Below are positions 11,401-23,112 of a stretch of DNA of 64,000 bases, one piece after another. Within the stretch, counting starts at the first letter, position 1; each line of letters starts with the position of its first letter. This DNA is from Apodemus sylvaticus (taxonomy: Eukaryota > Chordata > Mammalia > Rodentia > Muridae): the NCBI RefSeq assembly GCF_947179515.1, contig NC_067472.1:106724506-106788505 (forward strand), given 5' to 3'. A program made the translations under genes and the position numbers. The notes beneath the pieces were generated by a model that saw nothing but the letters and a program-made list of their open reading frames with translations, did not search any database and was not told the origin of the DNA.

Positions 11401-12852
11401 AAATCTCTGTCTGCAAAGTTTAGACTTCTGCTTGGAGTGCATGTGACAAGTCTTCTGGGGCTTCCCATGTGTCAGCAAGTGTCCTTCACGGCCGTCTTTC
11501 TTCGTGGGTATACAACAGGAGACAACCTCTGTGCAAGCTCTTAAGCCATGTTCTAAAAACATCTTCACTTACTCCTAAAGTTCTGGTGTCTAGAGCGGGA
11601 AAGCTGGGTTTGGATTTGCAAGCTCTTTTCCAGAATTCTAACTGCGAGCGTACACACAGGACGCATGGCCATTACCCTGTTTTTCATAGTCGGCAAATCT
11701 ACCCCTTTCTCTGGCCCACCACTTTGCAAAGCAAAAGTCTACTAGAAGCCCCTAGAAAGACAACAGACGGTCACCCTGTTCCAGCACCCAAGCAGCAGCA
11801 CGCTGCCTCTGGGGAAGAACTGAAGCGGCGCCCAGAACATAGTTCCTTGGTGGTCCCAAGAGACCCTGGGAAGAGTGGTAGACACAGAAAGCCTGTCTGG
11901 GGAGGGTCAGGAGATCACCTCCATCCTACAGTCTTCTTTATCTTCCTTGCTGATACCAACTGGAGGGGGGCCCAGCACTATGGAGGAGTGAGAACTCTCT
12001 TCCACCAAAGACCAACTGTAGATCCAAGGCAGCAGGTGGCTGCCATGGGAGAGGTTCCAGGAACACAGAGTAAGCTTGTGAACTAACTAACTGGGGGTGG
12101 GCGGGCAGGGGGCGGCATCGAGGTTGTTAGGCAGACAGGGTTTTGAGGCCCCGAGTTCCCACGTAATGAAAACAAAATCCAGTAGATGTGATAGAAACTG
12201 CTAAGTACCATCGACCCGGGGACTTTGTAGCCCAGCCCCCTTCCAAAAGGGCAGACGCCCTTCTTTCTGTAGTCGATCTTAATTTTTGATAATTTTATTT
12301 TCTCTTTGTACAGCCTATAAAAGCTTACTGACAAGCTGCCCCACTGGGCCTTTCTGGGCCTCTTCCCGTCGTGAGCACTGCCCAATTGATGTGTCTTTTA
12401 ATGCTCAAATAGGTTGTTAAATTTCATCTAAAGTCTTTAAGAAAGACCCGCTTTCAAGACCGAGGAAGATGAAGGCGGGCTGCCCAAGCTTGCCCCACTT
12501 AATAGAGACCCCCCCCCCCCCTCCGCGTGTCATGACTAACACAGGAGCTAGCCTGCAGCAGTGTACGGTGATAAGGAAGCCCTGTGGAGGGATGCTGCCC
12601 GCAGCAGCGTGTTTAGGAGAACCTTCAAATGGGGTGAGCCCTGAGCAAGACTGCATCAAAGCTGTAAGCCCTTTGGCTTGAAAGTCATTGCTGGCCAAGT
12701 CAGAGGGAGATCACAATGGTTCAGTCTGAGTGACAGCTTCACGGGGCTGAGGCGCCTAGGAAATTGGTCGAGCAGAACGTCGAGTGGGTCTGAGAGGGCA
12801 ATGCCAGAGACCAGCTGATGTGGAACCTTTGTCACGATTTAATTCACTGATT
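11401..12852. other. Intergenic stretch with one long chance ORF
   Basis: Mostly unique sequence. A 205-codon frame at 11469-12086 (+) is open but resembles no family I know and sits in no visible exon structure. A C-run occurs at about 12510-12522. Confidence 0.4.
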
Positions 12853-13034
12853 GGTTTGTTTGTTTGTTTGTTTGTTTGTTTGTTTTGAGGCGGGGGGTCT
12901 CATGTAGCCGCCTTTGAGTGTGGTGATTCTAAGTCCATGCCAATATGCCCAGATTATGTGGTGCTGGGGATCAAACCCAGGGCCCTGTGCATGCTAGACA
13001 AGCACTCTAGCAACAGAGCACCTCCCCAGTCCCA
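12853..13034 (-). mobile_element. (TTTG)n tail plus reverse ID_B1
   Basis: (GTTT)n at 12853-12887 leads into a reverse ID_B1 with TGCTGGGGATCAAACCCAGG and CAAGCACTCTAGCAACAGAG at its ID end. Confidence 0.7.
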
Positions 13035-13339
13035 GGAAGTCTTGAATAGGCTATCAATAAGTGGAATAGTGGAGAGGGGGGCCTGGTTTGAGGAAGGGGT
13101 AAGCTTTTGGAAGGTGTATCTTGGCCCTGGCCCTTCCTGATGTATTCGGGTGTTCCCTAGCCACCATGGAAAAAACAAAACAAAACAAACACCTCCAAGT
13201 TCCTGTGGAGCATGTGCTTTCCACCCTGATGGTCCTACCTCCCCACAAGCCTGCAGCAGTGGAGGAAGCTTATCGTGGGCTGAGATGAAAATGAACCATT
13301 TTTCCCTTGAGTAGTTCTCTTGTGTACTAAAGGGTGGGT

Positions 13340-14737
13340 ATTAAGTTATGGAGAACTCTTACAATTCAATAATTAAATGATATTCAATTAAATAAATTAG
13401 TTAATTAAAAATGGTCTAGGTGGGATATGATGTAATCCCAGAACTAGGAGGCAGGCAAATCTCTGTGAGGGTAAGGCCAGCCTGGTCTACATAGTGAGTC
13501 TCAGGCCAGCCAGAGTTATTAAGTGGGGCCCTGCCGCAAACAAACAAGCGACAAACAAACAAAAAAACCAACAAAATAATTTTTTTCCCAAGAAGATGAA
13601 CAAATGGCCAATAATCACACACAAAAATTGGGACAAAACACTATGAGACACAAGGGAGATACAAATCCAAACCACAGTTAGACAGCACTCTTACCAGCTG
13701 CGTGTATCCATTCAGAAAGACAGATATTAAGTATGGTCAGGGTGTCAAAACATGGTTCTGAAGAGATGGCTCAGTCCTTAAGAGTACTGGCAGCTCTTCC
13801 AGATGACCAGAGTTGTATTTACAGTACTTAACTGGTGGTTTACAAGCATTTGTAATTCCAGTTCCAAGGGATCTGACACCTTTTTCTGGTCTCCGAGTGC
13901 CCATGGAGAGGCACAAAAGAGATATACATTTATAGATATACATGCAATTGAAACACTCATATACACAAAATAAAAATCTTTAAAAACAAGACATGAAAAC
14001 ACTGCAACTCTCAGGCAGCCTAGGGACACAGGCCTGCCATCCAAGTTACTCAGGAGGTTGACGCAGGAGGACTGAGAGCTCAAGGCCAGGTTGGCCAACT
14101 TAGTGAGAGCCTGTTTCAAATTTTAAAACCAAAGAGCTTTTAGTTTTATCTGGGGTATAGTTCAGTGGCAGAGCGCTTGCCTAGCGTGTGTGAAGCCCTA
14201 GGCTCCATCCTGGATCTCTGCAATGTGCAGGTATCTGCACAGGATGGTGAGCTTCTTCTCCAGTAGTGTTTCCTACTAATGTAGACTTAAGGGATGGAGT
14301 GGCCCTGGGAGTCTGTAAAGTCTTAGGGTCTTCCTGAGGCTTGTGAGTTGTCTTCTTCCTGAGTCTTAAGGAGTCTCCCTTACTTAAACAGGGTGGACTG
14401 TTTCAGCAGGCAGTTGCTGCACGGTGCATATACACTAAGAAAACTGAGCCTGTGTTCACTTAAATTTTTATGTACAAGTGTTCATAGTGGTGTTTTTCAC
14501 TGTAATCTAGAGGTAGACAGGAAGTGTATGGCCATCAGCTGATGGACAGCTAAGCAGATGCAGTGCTTGCTATTCATGATTCAACTTGGTGGACCATGAA
14601 GCTTGCTGTGAGAGAGGCACAAAAAAAGCACGCCATCCAATTACCATGAAATGTGAAGAACAAAAAATACTCAGAGTGGGGAGTACAGCACATCTGGTTT
14701 AGAACTGGGCAGGATGAGGGAGAGAGAATGGTGGATA

Positions 14738-14792
<55 letters not shown>

Positions 14793-15135
14793 TCTCTGTC
14801 TCTTCACACTTGGCTCAAGTTTTCAAAACTATTTATGGTTTAGTGGATGTAACAGCCTGTTTGAAGTGGTGTGAGCACTCACCCACTGCACTAGCAAGGA
14901 GGCTCTAGCTCCAGAACCTTAAAATCCCCAAACAGAAACTCCCCTGCGATTTTCCCTTCCCTTCAGTTCCTGCCAAATGCAGGGTTTGGTGTTTTCTTCC
15001 CTGTGATGAAATGTTCTAAAAATAGACTGTGATGATTGTGTGATTCTGTGGCATACCCAAAATCCATTGAGCTATGTGATTTTAACAGTGAAATGCATGA
15101 TGTGTGAGTTATCGCTAAGTACCATCATTACAAAA
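13340..15135 (+). mobile_element. Fossil L1M 3' end, broken by later SINEs
   Basis: Collinear pieces of an old L1 3' end: AACTCTTACAATTCAATAAT at 13354, ATGAACAAATGGCCAATAAT near 13596, CAAATCCAAACCACAG near 13663, GTTCATAGTGGTGTTTTTCA near 14479, and GATGAAATGTTCTAAAAATA near 15004. Younger insertions: B1 (+) 13413-13560, B3 (+) 13755-13985, B4/B1-type fragment 14018-14126, ID (+) 14150-14212, (CT)n 14741-14790. No coding capacity remains. Confidence 0.65.
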
Positions 15136-15611
15136 TGGGGTTGGGGGGAGATGGATGCATCCCCGAAGTCATCTTCAGCACAAGGGGACAGCTGCCAACC
15201 ACTGGAAAAGATTGCAATGAGGCAGAAACAATCCTCTACTCAGCCCAGAGCTGAGCGGTGACTCCAGCCCGTTACCTGCCTAAGAGAAAGTCAGTAGTAT
15301 CTGTTTCCAGTCATAAATTCTGCTCACCTCAGTTTTACCTCCTATTCCCTGTGTGTGATGTTTGATATTCCATCAGGAAGAGGAGGGGGGAAAATCTTCC
15401 ACTATCAAGAAATAAAGCACACAGAAAAACTAGTGGGAACAGAGGGGGTCAGAGGTGAAAGTAGAGACTTAACTCTGGTTAAAGTGAATGCTTCCAGTAG
15501 AAACCATAGATGTCCTATGTGAGATGGTGGGGAATTAACAGATATGAAATCTATTTATACACATAGTTAAATGAAATACTAGAAGTAAATAATATGATGA
15601 AGAAGTAGGCT

Positions 15612-15780
15612 GACTGGATGACTTAGTTGGGGAAGGAGCTTGCTATTGAACAGTGTGACTTGGGTTTAATTCCTAGGACCCAAGACCTAGGAATGTGACT
15701 AGACAACTTTTGAAAGTTTTCCTTTGGTCTCCACACAGGTGCTTCCACGTATGCATATACATATAAGTAAATAAATGTCA
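15612..15780 (+). mobile_element. RSINE1/B4-like SINE, diverged
   Basis: TGACTGGATGACTTAGTTGG head, TTGGGTTTAATTCCTAGGAC middle, ATAAGTAAATAAATG tail. Confidence 0.55.
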
Positions 15781-16321
15781 AAAGGCAAAAAAGAAAAAGC
15801 ATTCACCAGGCAATTGAAAACAACCAAGGAAAGAAAGTGGACATTCACTACGGAAACAATCACATCCAAGGACGAAGAAAAAAGGGGACAGAGAAGACAC
15901 AACTAAGAGCTGTGGGACAACAGCAAACAGTCCAGATATGCATGCAGTGGGAGCCCCAGGGAGAAGAGAGGAGAAGAGAGAACACATTCAAAGAGATGAT
16001 GGCTGAGAATTTTCCAAATTCAATGAAAGACAACAATTCTGGGAAAACTTCCAAAGGGATAAATACAAAATACACACATGCCTAGATATATAGTCGAACT
16101 GCCAAAGATTAAAACAAAACAAAACAAAAACTAAAGGTTAGAGGTAACCACAGGGGAAAGTTGTATACAAAAGAAGAAAGACAATATTGACATCAGGCTC
16201 TTGCCGCATGTTTGCGAGGCAGAGTACGACTGAGTGACTCTGAACGCTGAGGATCCCACAAGTCCACCCTGGTGAAAGGATCGATCATTCCAGAAGGATG
16301 GCTGAAGAAGGGTTCGAGCCA

Positions 16322-16662
16322 TGCTGGGTGGCACAAGCCTTTAATCCCCAGCATTCAGGAGGCAGAGAGGCAGGGGGGGAGGGAGAGGGAGGGAGAGGGA
16401 GAGGGAGAGGGAGAGGGAGAGGGAGAGGGAGGGGAAGGGGGAGGGAGAGGGAGAGGGGGAAGGGGGGAGAGGGAGGGGGAAGGGGGGAGAGGGAGGGGGA
16501 AGGGGGGAGAGGGAGGGGGAAAGGGGAGGGAGAGGGAGGGGGGAAAGGGGAGGAAGAGGGAGAGGGAAAGGGAGAGAGGCATCTCTAAGTTTGAGATTAG
16601 CCTGGTTTACATATCTAGTTCTAGGACAGCCAGGGCTACATAGAAACCCAGTCTCAAAACAA
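16322..16662 (+). mobile_element. B1 SINE split by a purine tract
   Basis: Left part GGGTGGCACAAGCCTTTAAT to GGCAGAGAGGCAG, right part CATCTCTAAGTTTGAGATTA onward. The two parts are adjacent in an ordinary B1, at the GGCAGAGGCAGG motif from which the tract seems to have grown. Confidence 0.85.
16372..16579. repeat. 208-bp uninterrupted purine tract (GGGAGA/GGGGGA-rich)
   Basis: Every base on the + strand is A or G across 208 positions, with many G-runs of three to six. It is built from GGGAGA hexamers, then an imperfect higher-order unit of about 24 bp. Confidence 0.95.
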
Positions 16663-17041
16663 CAAGAACAATGGCAACATTTTGAAAGACAAAGGTTAAG
16701 CATGGCTACATATATATGACCCACAGATGGAAATCTAGATTTACACAAAGAAATGAGGGTTCCTCAGAGAAACTCAAAAAACCAAAAGAAAAGAAAAGAA
16801 ACGAAGATTCCTGCCAACTCCAAAATAAAGCAAGAAGTATAAAAGACCATTGTTATTGTTCAAGTGCCTCCCACCACCCAGATCCAAGTTGGAACTGTGA
16901 TTCCTCAATGCAGCAGCATTGGGATGTGTCTGGGTCACAGATGTGGCGCCGTCATGGATGAAATGCTTGTGTTGAGGGAATAGCTAGCTATGTCTCTAGA
17001 TCACACTTGCTTACACTTCCGGTTTATGACATGAGTTTAGA

Positions 17042-17298
17042 CCTCACTCACGGTGGCTCTCACTCACGGTGGCTCTCACTCACGGTGGCTCTCCACTCAC
17101 AGTGGATCTCCACTCACGGTGGATCTCACTCACGGTGGCTCTCACTCATGGTGGATCTCACGGTGGCTCTCCACTCACGGTGGATCTCCACTTACGGTGG
17201 ATCTCACTCACGGTGGATCTCACTCACGGTGGATCTCACTCACGGTGGATCTCACTCACGGTGGATCTCACTCACGGTGGATCTCACTGACGGTGGAC
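17042..17298. repeat. 16-bp minisatellite, 16 units
   Basis: Unit CTCACTCACGGTGGAT. The CGGTGG core or a one-base variant recurs at 17051, 17067, 17083, 17100, 17117, 17133, 17149, 17161, 17178, 17195, 17211, 17227, 17243, 17259, 17275 and 17291. Spacing is 16 bp with a few 17-bp units and one 12-bp unit. The left end carries GGCTCT variants and the right end is a homogeneous run. Confidence 0.95.
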
Positions 17299-17707
17299 GC
17301 TTGACCTTGGACTTCCCAGAATCCAGAATCATTAACCCAAATAACCCTCTTTTTGTAATAAATTATCCAGCTCCAGATGTTCTGTTACAATAGCAGGAAG
17401 AAGAGTAAATAACTGTTTTAATTTTAAAGCTCCTTAAGAGACAACTGGGAATCTGGTACAGTTGTCTCAGTGGTACAGCCCTTACTAAGGATATGTGAAG
17501 CATTAGGTACAATTTCTAACATTAAAAAAAGACAATTACTAAAGTCAATAATGACATATTGTAGTGTTTATAGTATCTGTAGAGGAATAAATGCAAAAAC
17601 ATAGTACAAAGGAGAGGAAGGAGGAAATGGGAAAATATTTTCTTACAATATTACTCAAAGGTAGATTAATAAGCTTACGGTGTGTGGTATAAACCGCAGA
17701 TTACTAA

Positions 17708-17817
17708 CTCTATTGTCAGTGCTGGGGATTAAACCTAGAACATTATGCAAATGAGACAAGCATTCCACAGAGTGATAGTTCCACTCCTCTTTTAAATTTT
17801 TCTTTTCCTTTCTTTCC

Positions 17818-17848
<31 letters not shown>

Positions 17849-18122
17849 TTTCGAGACAGGGTTTCTCTATATATTCTATATAGCCCTGGCTGTCCTAGAA
17901 CTCACTCTGTAGACCAGGCTGGCCTCAAACTCAGAAATCCACCTGCTTCTGCCTCCCAAGTGCTGGGATCAAAGGCGTGCGCCACCATGCCTGGCTCTTT
18001 TTCTTTTGAAACAGGGTCTCACTGAGTTACCCAAGCTGTCCCTAAACCCTCTCTGTAACCCGCGCAGCTTTGAACTTGTGATATTTCAGACTTAGCCTCC
18101 CAACGAGCTATAGCATCAGGCT
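17708..18122 (-). mobile_element. Reverse SINE cluster: ID, T-tract, B1, B4-like
   Basis: ID remnant 17708-17795 (GTGCTGGGGATTAAACCTAG), T-rich run 17796-17845, B1 17846-17996 (near-consensus, with a small duplicated TATATAGCCC/ATATTC segment), diverged B4-like 18003-18122. Confidence 0.75.
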
Positions 18123-18561
18123 AGCTTTAAATGTTTAAAAGAGGTAAACAGAGCACTAAAGTAATCCAAAAGAAGGCATGAAAAACGGGAAAAGGATTCT
18201 TAAATGTTATATAGAGAAATCATACAAGAGCAAGAGAAGTGGTGGATTTCGCTGGTGCCTTGATGTGAGGCCCACAGCTGGAGACAAGTTTGACAGGCAG
18301 ATTTCTCTTAAAGATCAATCGAGCAAACTGAAGTCATACAAATTATCACTTATAACAAAAATGGGACGAAGCTAGTAGAGGTGAGACTGAATTCCCTCCC
18401 AAGTGCTCTGAAACAACACAGTTCTCAATAAACAACCTCAAGGAAGAAATTCCACAGGAAAAACTTCAACATTTTTAATGCGTGAAAATGTAAACACAAC
18501 ATATCAAATTTTATGGGGTGTAGCTAGAGCAGTTTTTAGAGCGGATTAAATGCTTACATTA

Positions 18562-18879
<318 letters not shown>

Positions 18880-19714
18880 CCCACATCACCACAACAAACA
18901 AACAAAGCAATAGTAACAAGAAATCAAGAAGGCTTGGAATCAATAAACTGAGGAAAGAGCCAATTGTAGCCAAGCTAAGCAGATGACAGGCAGTGAGATA
19001 AAGGCAGAGGTGACAGGAATGGAAGACAGGCTGAGAGGATGGGGCTGGTCAGGAAAAAAGGAGTAGAGGTGCACAGGCCGGCAGTGTGAGGACTGAAAAA
19101 GCCTTTGCTTCCCGACACAATTAAACCAGAAGTCAAATTAAGGCTTTCACGTTAAGATTTGAGCTAACATAACGGATCTTTTGTGCCAAGAAGAGAGGCG
19201 ACCCAGAGGCAATAGTATAGTTGTGCAGAATGTATAGTAATTGGTATCTAATGATATTTGAGTTACTTCAGTTACATTGAGAAACTAATAATTTATGACA
19301 CAATAAAATATGATCTAGAGTACTGAAGATGTTTTATCTCTCTGCCTCCGGTGATGAGGATCTCTTCCCAATACTTACGCTCCTGTCTCTGTTCCAGTAT
19401 TCACTCTCTAGCTGGCATTTAGTCATGGCAGTTACCCACTTACGGGACTTCATCAGTGATGGACTTGTCTGCTTATGCTGAGATCCGGATTCAAACGAAG
19501 ACTCATGTTTTCCTCCTTCTCTTCATATCTTCTCTACTTAAAAATGTATCACCTTGAGATTCACACAGCTGGATAATAAAATCGACTGTGCATCTCATTC
19601 CTCTGTAAAATTCCCTCTAGACTGGCTCCAGAAAGTCTAATGGTGACAGCACACTAGCCTAGAGCGGTAGAGTGGTTTCCTGGGCGATCTGAAAGGGCCA
19701 AAAGTGAGCTAAGG

Positions 19715-19717
<3 letters not shown>

Positions 19718-19763
<46 letters not shown>

Positions 19764-19955
19764 TTTTTTGAGACGGGGTTTCTCTGTATAGCCCAGGCTG
19801 TCCTGGTCACTCTGTAGACCAGGCTGGCCTTTTTTTTTTTTTTTTTAATCTCTGCTCTTGATGCATATGCGACCTGCTGCTGTGAATTTCCACCTCGACT
19901 TCTTTGTGATGACAAACTATAACCTGAAATGGTAGCCAAAATAAACCATTTCTCT
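19718..19955. repeat. (CT)n, partial B1 (-), T-run, rodent repeat fragment
   Basis: (CT)n 19718-19760, the 3' part of a reverse B1 19761-19829, a T-run, and at 19860-19955 a fragment ending GTAGCCAAAATAAACCATTT that looks like the opposite strand of the repeat family seen at 186-915. Confidence 0.6.
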
Positions 19956-20514
19956 GAATGAAAGAAAGGAAGGAAAGAAAAGAAAAGAGGAAAAAGAATT
20001 ATCCCATCTCCTAAGGAGTAAAAGCAGAGCAAGTGACTATTACAGAGAGCTGCGTGGCAGTGTACTTGATATTTAAGACTAAATCTCTTGGTGGAGGGCC
20101 TCAGAAGTAGCCAGGCCATTTCGTCCACAACGGTTCGTTGTATAATAGTGCGTCTGAGGCCATGCGAGAGGAGAGGGGAGGACTGCAGAGTGTTCACTGG
20201 GCGAACAAGGAACCTCTGGTCCCAAGTGGGGTGAGGCTAACCTCTCTGAGAACAAACTGGGATAACTAACTGAGTTCAAATTCCCCTGAGTTTATCTTGG
20301 GTCTGAATCTATTTCTCAATATCAGGTACACAAGAAATGACAGCTGTAGTGGCGGACTTAATTCTGGGCATTGCCCAATGGCAATAATGTAAAAATCCGA
20401 GAATCCTTCCCTCCGCCCCTTCCTTTACTCTCTTCACCCTGCCCACCCGGTCCCAAGCATTGCCTTAGCTTTGGGCTGCTGACCAGGGTTTAAGGCCCGG
20501 CTCCTCTACTGCCT

Positions 20515-20870
20515 GCTCATCTCCTTCCTGAGCCTCAGTGTCCTCAGCTCTGCTTTAAGGTTGTCATGAAGTCACCTTCAACGCTGTCACGATGGTCACA
20601 GAGCACGATGCATGCCTGTGCTCAGCACAAGGCTAGATCTAAATTTCTATCAGCCGTTAGCATCTTCCCTGAAGGATTCTTCATAGAAAACTCCAGTGCA
20701 GACTACACACTTATTTGACCTTGAACTTTAGAAGCTCCAGGAGGGCAGAGATGGAGTCTGTCTCTTCCCTAGTTCACACACAGAACTTGGCAAAGAACAT
20801 GGTCGTGATAGATGGTATTGAATGAGCGATCATCGATTCATCAATGGATGAATGAACAGCATCCGCTGTA
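20515..20870. repeat. MIR-like then L2-like fragments
   Basis: CCTGAGCCTCAGTGTCCTCA resembles a reverse MIR core. 20705-20870 (CTCCAGGAGGGCAGAGATGG through TGGATGAATGAA) resembles an L2 3' end. Both are ancient and diverged. Confidence 0.5.
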
Positions 20871-21519
20871 CTAAGTTCTAAGATTTAAAACTGTGTGGTC
20901 CATGTCCACGGAGTGTACATAACTGCTGAAGTAGGAGGGGCCAACTAATTATGATTCATCCTTCAGGCAACAAGTGTCTGTGATGTCCACCTTCTGTCGG
21001 GTCTTGGGTTGGGTGGTGGTGGTGAGGAATCTTACTGTCGTACTTCCTTGGGGCAGGTCATCACCTCCAGGCTCTCAGTGCTTCTGCAGATGAATACCCA
21101 GCTCTCCACAAGACCACAGATTTCTGGAGGCAGGATTCATGGCGTAAAACATTCTTTTGTAGTGCTAGGAATAGATCTCAGGGCATGCTAAACACAAGGT
21201 CTATAAGCAGGCCTGCTTGAGCAGCGTAACACAGAGCAAGTTCACTCTCCTCTGTGGTCTCTCACCAGCATAGTTGGGGGGGGGGCGGCCTGTTCTCACA
21301 GGGTGAACTGCAAGCCATCATCAGCAATTCCCAGGGACTTGTTAGAAATACAAATTATGAGCTCTCAATCCAGAGCTACACAGTCAGAAACTCTGGGAGT
21401 GGGTCCAGGCATCTGATGGACTGTGTAGAACATGTGTGTGTCGGGGATGGGGAACATGTGTTGTGTGTGTATCGGTAAAAGCTAGAAGTTGTCATCTTCA
21501 ACTGCTCTCCCTCTTATTG

Positions 21520-21741
21520 CTGTTACTTGACAACTCAACAATATGGTTAAGTGGCCTGGAGCTCACTGATTTGACGAAGCTGGCCGGCCAGACCACTCAC
21601 TCCAGGGGTCGGTCCTCCTGCCTCTGCCTCCACAGTGCCGGGGGTTATAAGCAGGCACCATCATTCCTGGCTTTTTATGTGGGTCCTGGGTCCTCATGCT
21701 AGCATGGCAAGTACTTTATCAGGTGAGGCATCTCCTTGGCC
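21520..21741 (-). mobile_element. B4 SINE, diverged
   Basis: Reverse B4 features: GTCCTCCTGCCTCTGCCTCC, then CTGGCTTTTTATGTGGGTCC, ending in CATCTCCTTGGCCC. Confidence 0.65.
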
Positions 21742-22890
21742 CAATTTAAGGATGTTTGTGATGTACCCTAAAGGTTGGGATTCAGAGTACAGTGCAGCAG
21801 TAATTATGGGCGCACTGAGATTGACTCAATTTGCTCTTCTTCCACGAAATACAGGTTTCCCAAGGCCACCCCTCCCTACCTTTTACTGGTATTTCTAACT
21901 TCCTCTATCTGCTTATGTCATCTGCACGTAGAGGTGCTTCCCTAGGGTGCAAGCAGGGTGAATCTTACCCATCTCTGTGTGACACTGGGCGGCGCAGGAC
22001 TTACTAGAAGAGTCTGTTTGGGAAAGAAGTCTGAGGCTGTTGTGGCATCTGTTCTTTCTAGGTCCAACTCAGTGTTCTCTTTTGTGAGTAGCGGTTCTCT
22101 CCTACTGTGTATTGATCCTACCGAATGGTGGTCCTCTCCTGGGCTGAGGGCAGCATTTCTGCCATTTCTGGTCTTCTCCAGTTATACTGGCTTCTCTGGA
22201 CATGTTCTCCATTTCTATTCCTGTCACGTTTGAGTGGAAACCCTTTTGGACACACACATTGCTGCATCTGCAGGCAGGAAGCCCTGTCCTGCTCACTCCG
22301 GCTTCAGCTCTGGTCCTTCTATGGATGGCGGTCAAGAACCGTGCCCCAGGCTCTGTGGTACGCACTGTGTTTATAACTTCGCTCCTTATCACAGCTCAAG
22401 GAGCAGGGACCACTGTACTTCCTCCCAGTGAGTGGAGCCTAGGAAACTGAGGCATGAACAGCAATGCACGGCAAGGTCAGGGCCCTTGTTGTTGTGAAGG
22501 TCTGGGTGTGTGTAGATTAGAAATGCTTTGACTAGGCAATACTCAGAACTACCATAAATAATCTGATGGCCCTGTCTGGAGAACTTACCTGGTACTATGG
22601 GTCTAAGAGGAGCCTCGTGCATCCGAATAGTATATTCTGTCTGTTTGACCAACGGGCCTCACCCTCTGCCTTCTGCATGTCTCTGGTGCAATACTTACTG
22701 CCCATACCATAGGAGTTTTCAGATGGTGCTTCCCAGACCCCTTGAAGACTCGAGCAAGAGGGTTAAACATGTATGGAATGACAAAATGGAACCTTGGGGT
22801 CACCCTTGCTAAGCTAGACCATCCCTGTCACCCATGTCACCTCATGGGCTTCTGAATAAAGCTGTACTTGAATAAAGGGTGTCAGTAGCA
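21742..22890. other. Intergenic stretch with tandem AATAAA signals
   Basis: Mostly unique sequence with several unconvincing open frames. Two AATAAA hexamers lie 16 bp apart at 22855 and 22871 on the + strand. No upstream exon could be recognised. Confidence 0.4.
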
Positions 22891-22892
22891 AA

Positions 22893-23112
22893 GTGCTGGG
22901 GTAGCCAGGCCTAGGGGGGCGACCCAGCACTTGAGAGGCTGAAGTAGGAGTATTAGAATGGGCTTGAGAGCAGCCAGAGCTACACTGTGAGACTCTATCT
23001 CAAAGAAACCAAAAAGAAGTCTGGTGTAGCGGCTGCTGCCTGTGATCTCAGAACTCGGGAGAGTGAGGCAGGAGGATTACTGGGAGTCAAGGGCAGTCTG
23101 AGTTTAGATAAA
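22893..23112 (+). mobile_element. Two old B1-like SINEs
   Basis: 22893-23010 (GGCGACCCAGCACTTGAGAG, CTACACTGTGAGACTCTATC) and 23022-23112 (GATCTCAGAACTCGGGAGAG). Confidence 0.55.

Noticed and set aside
11469..12086. 205-codon open frame in upstream intergenic DNA
   Set aside because: No recognisable domain, no exon or promoter context and low-complexity composition. A frame of this length is expected about once by chance in 64 kb on six frames.
17042..17298. CRISPR-like regular repeats
   Set aside because: Units are directly tandem with no spacers, in mammalian DNA. It is a minisatellite.
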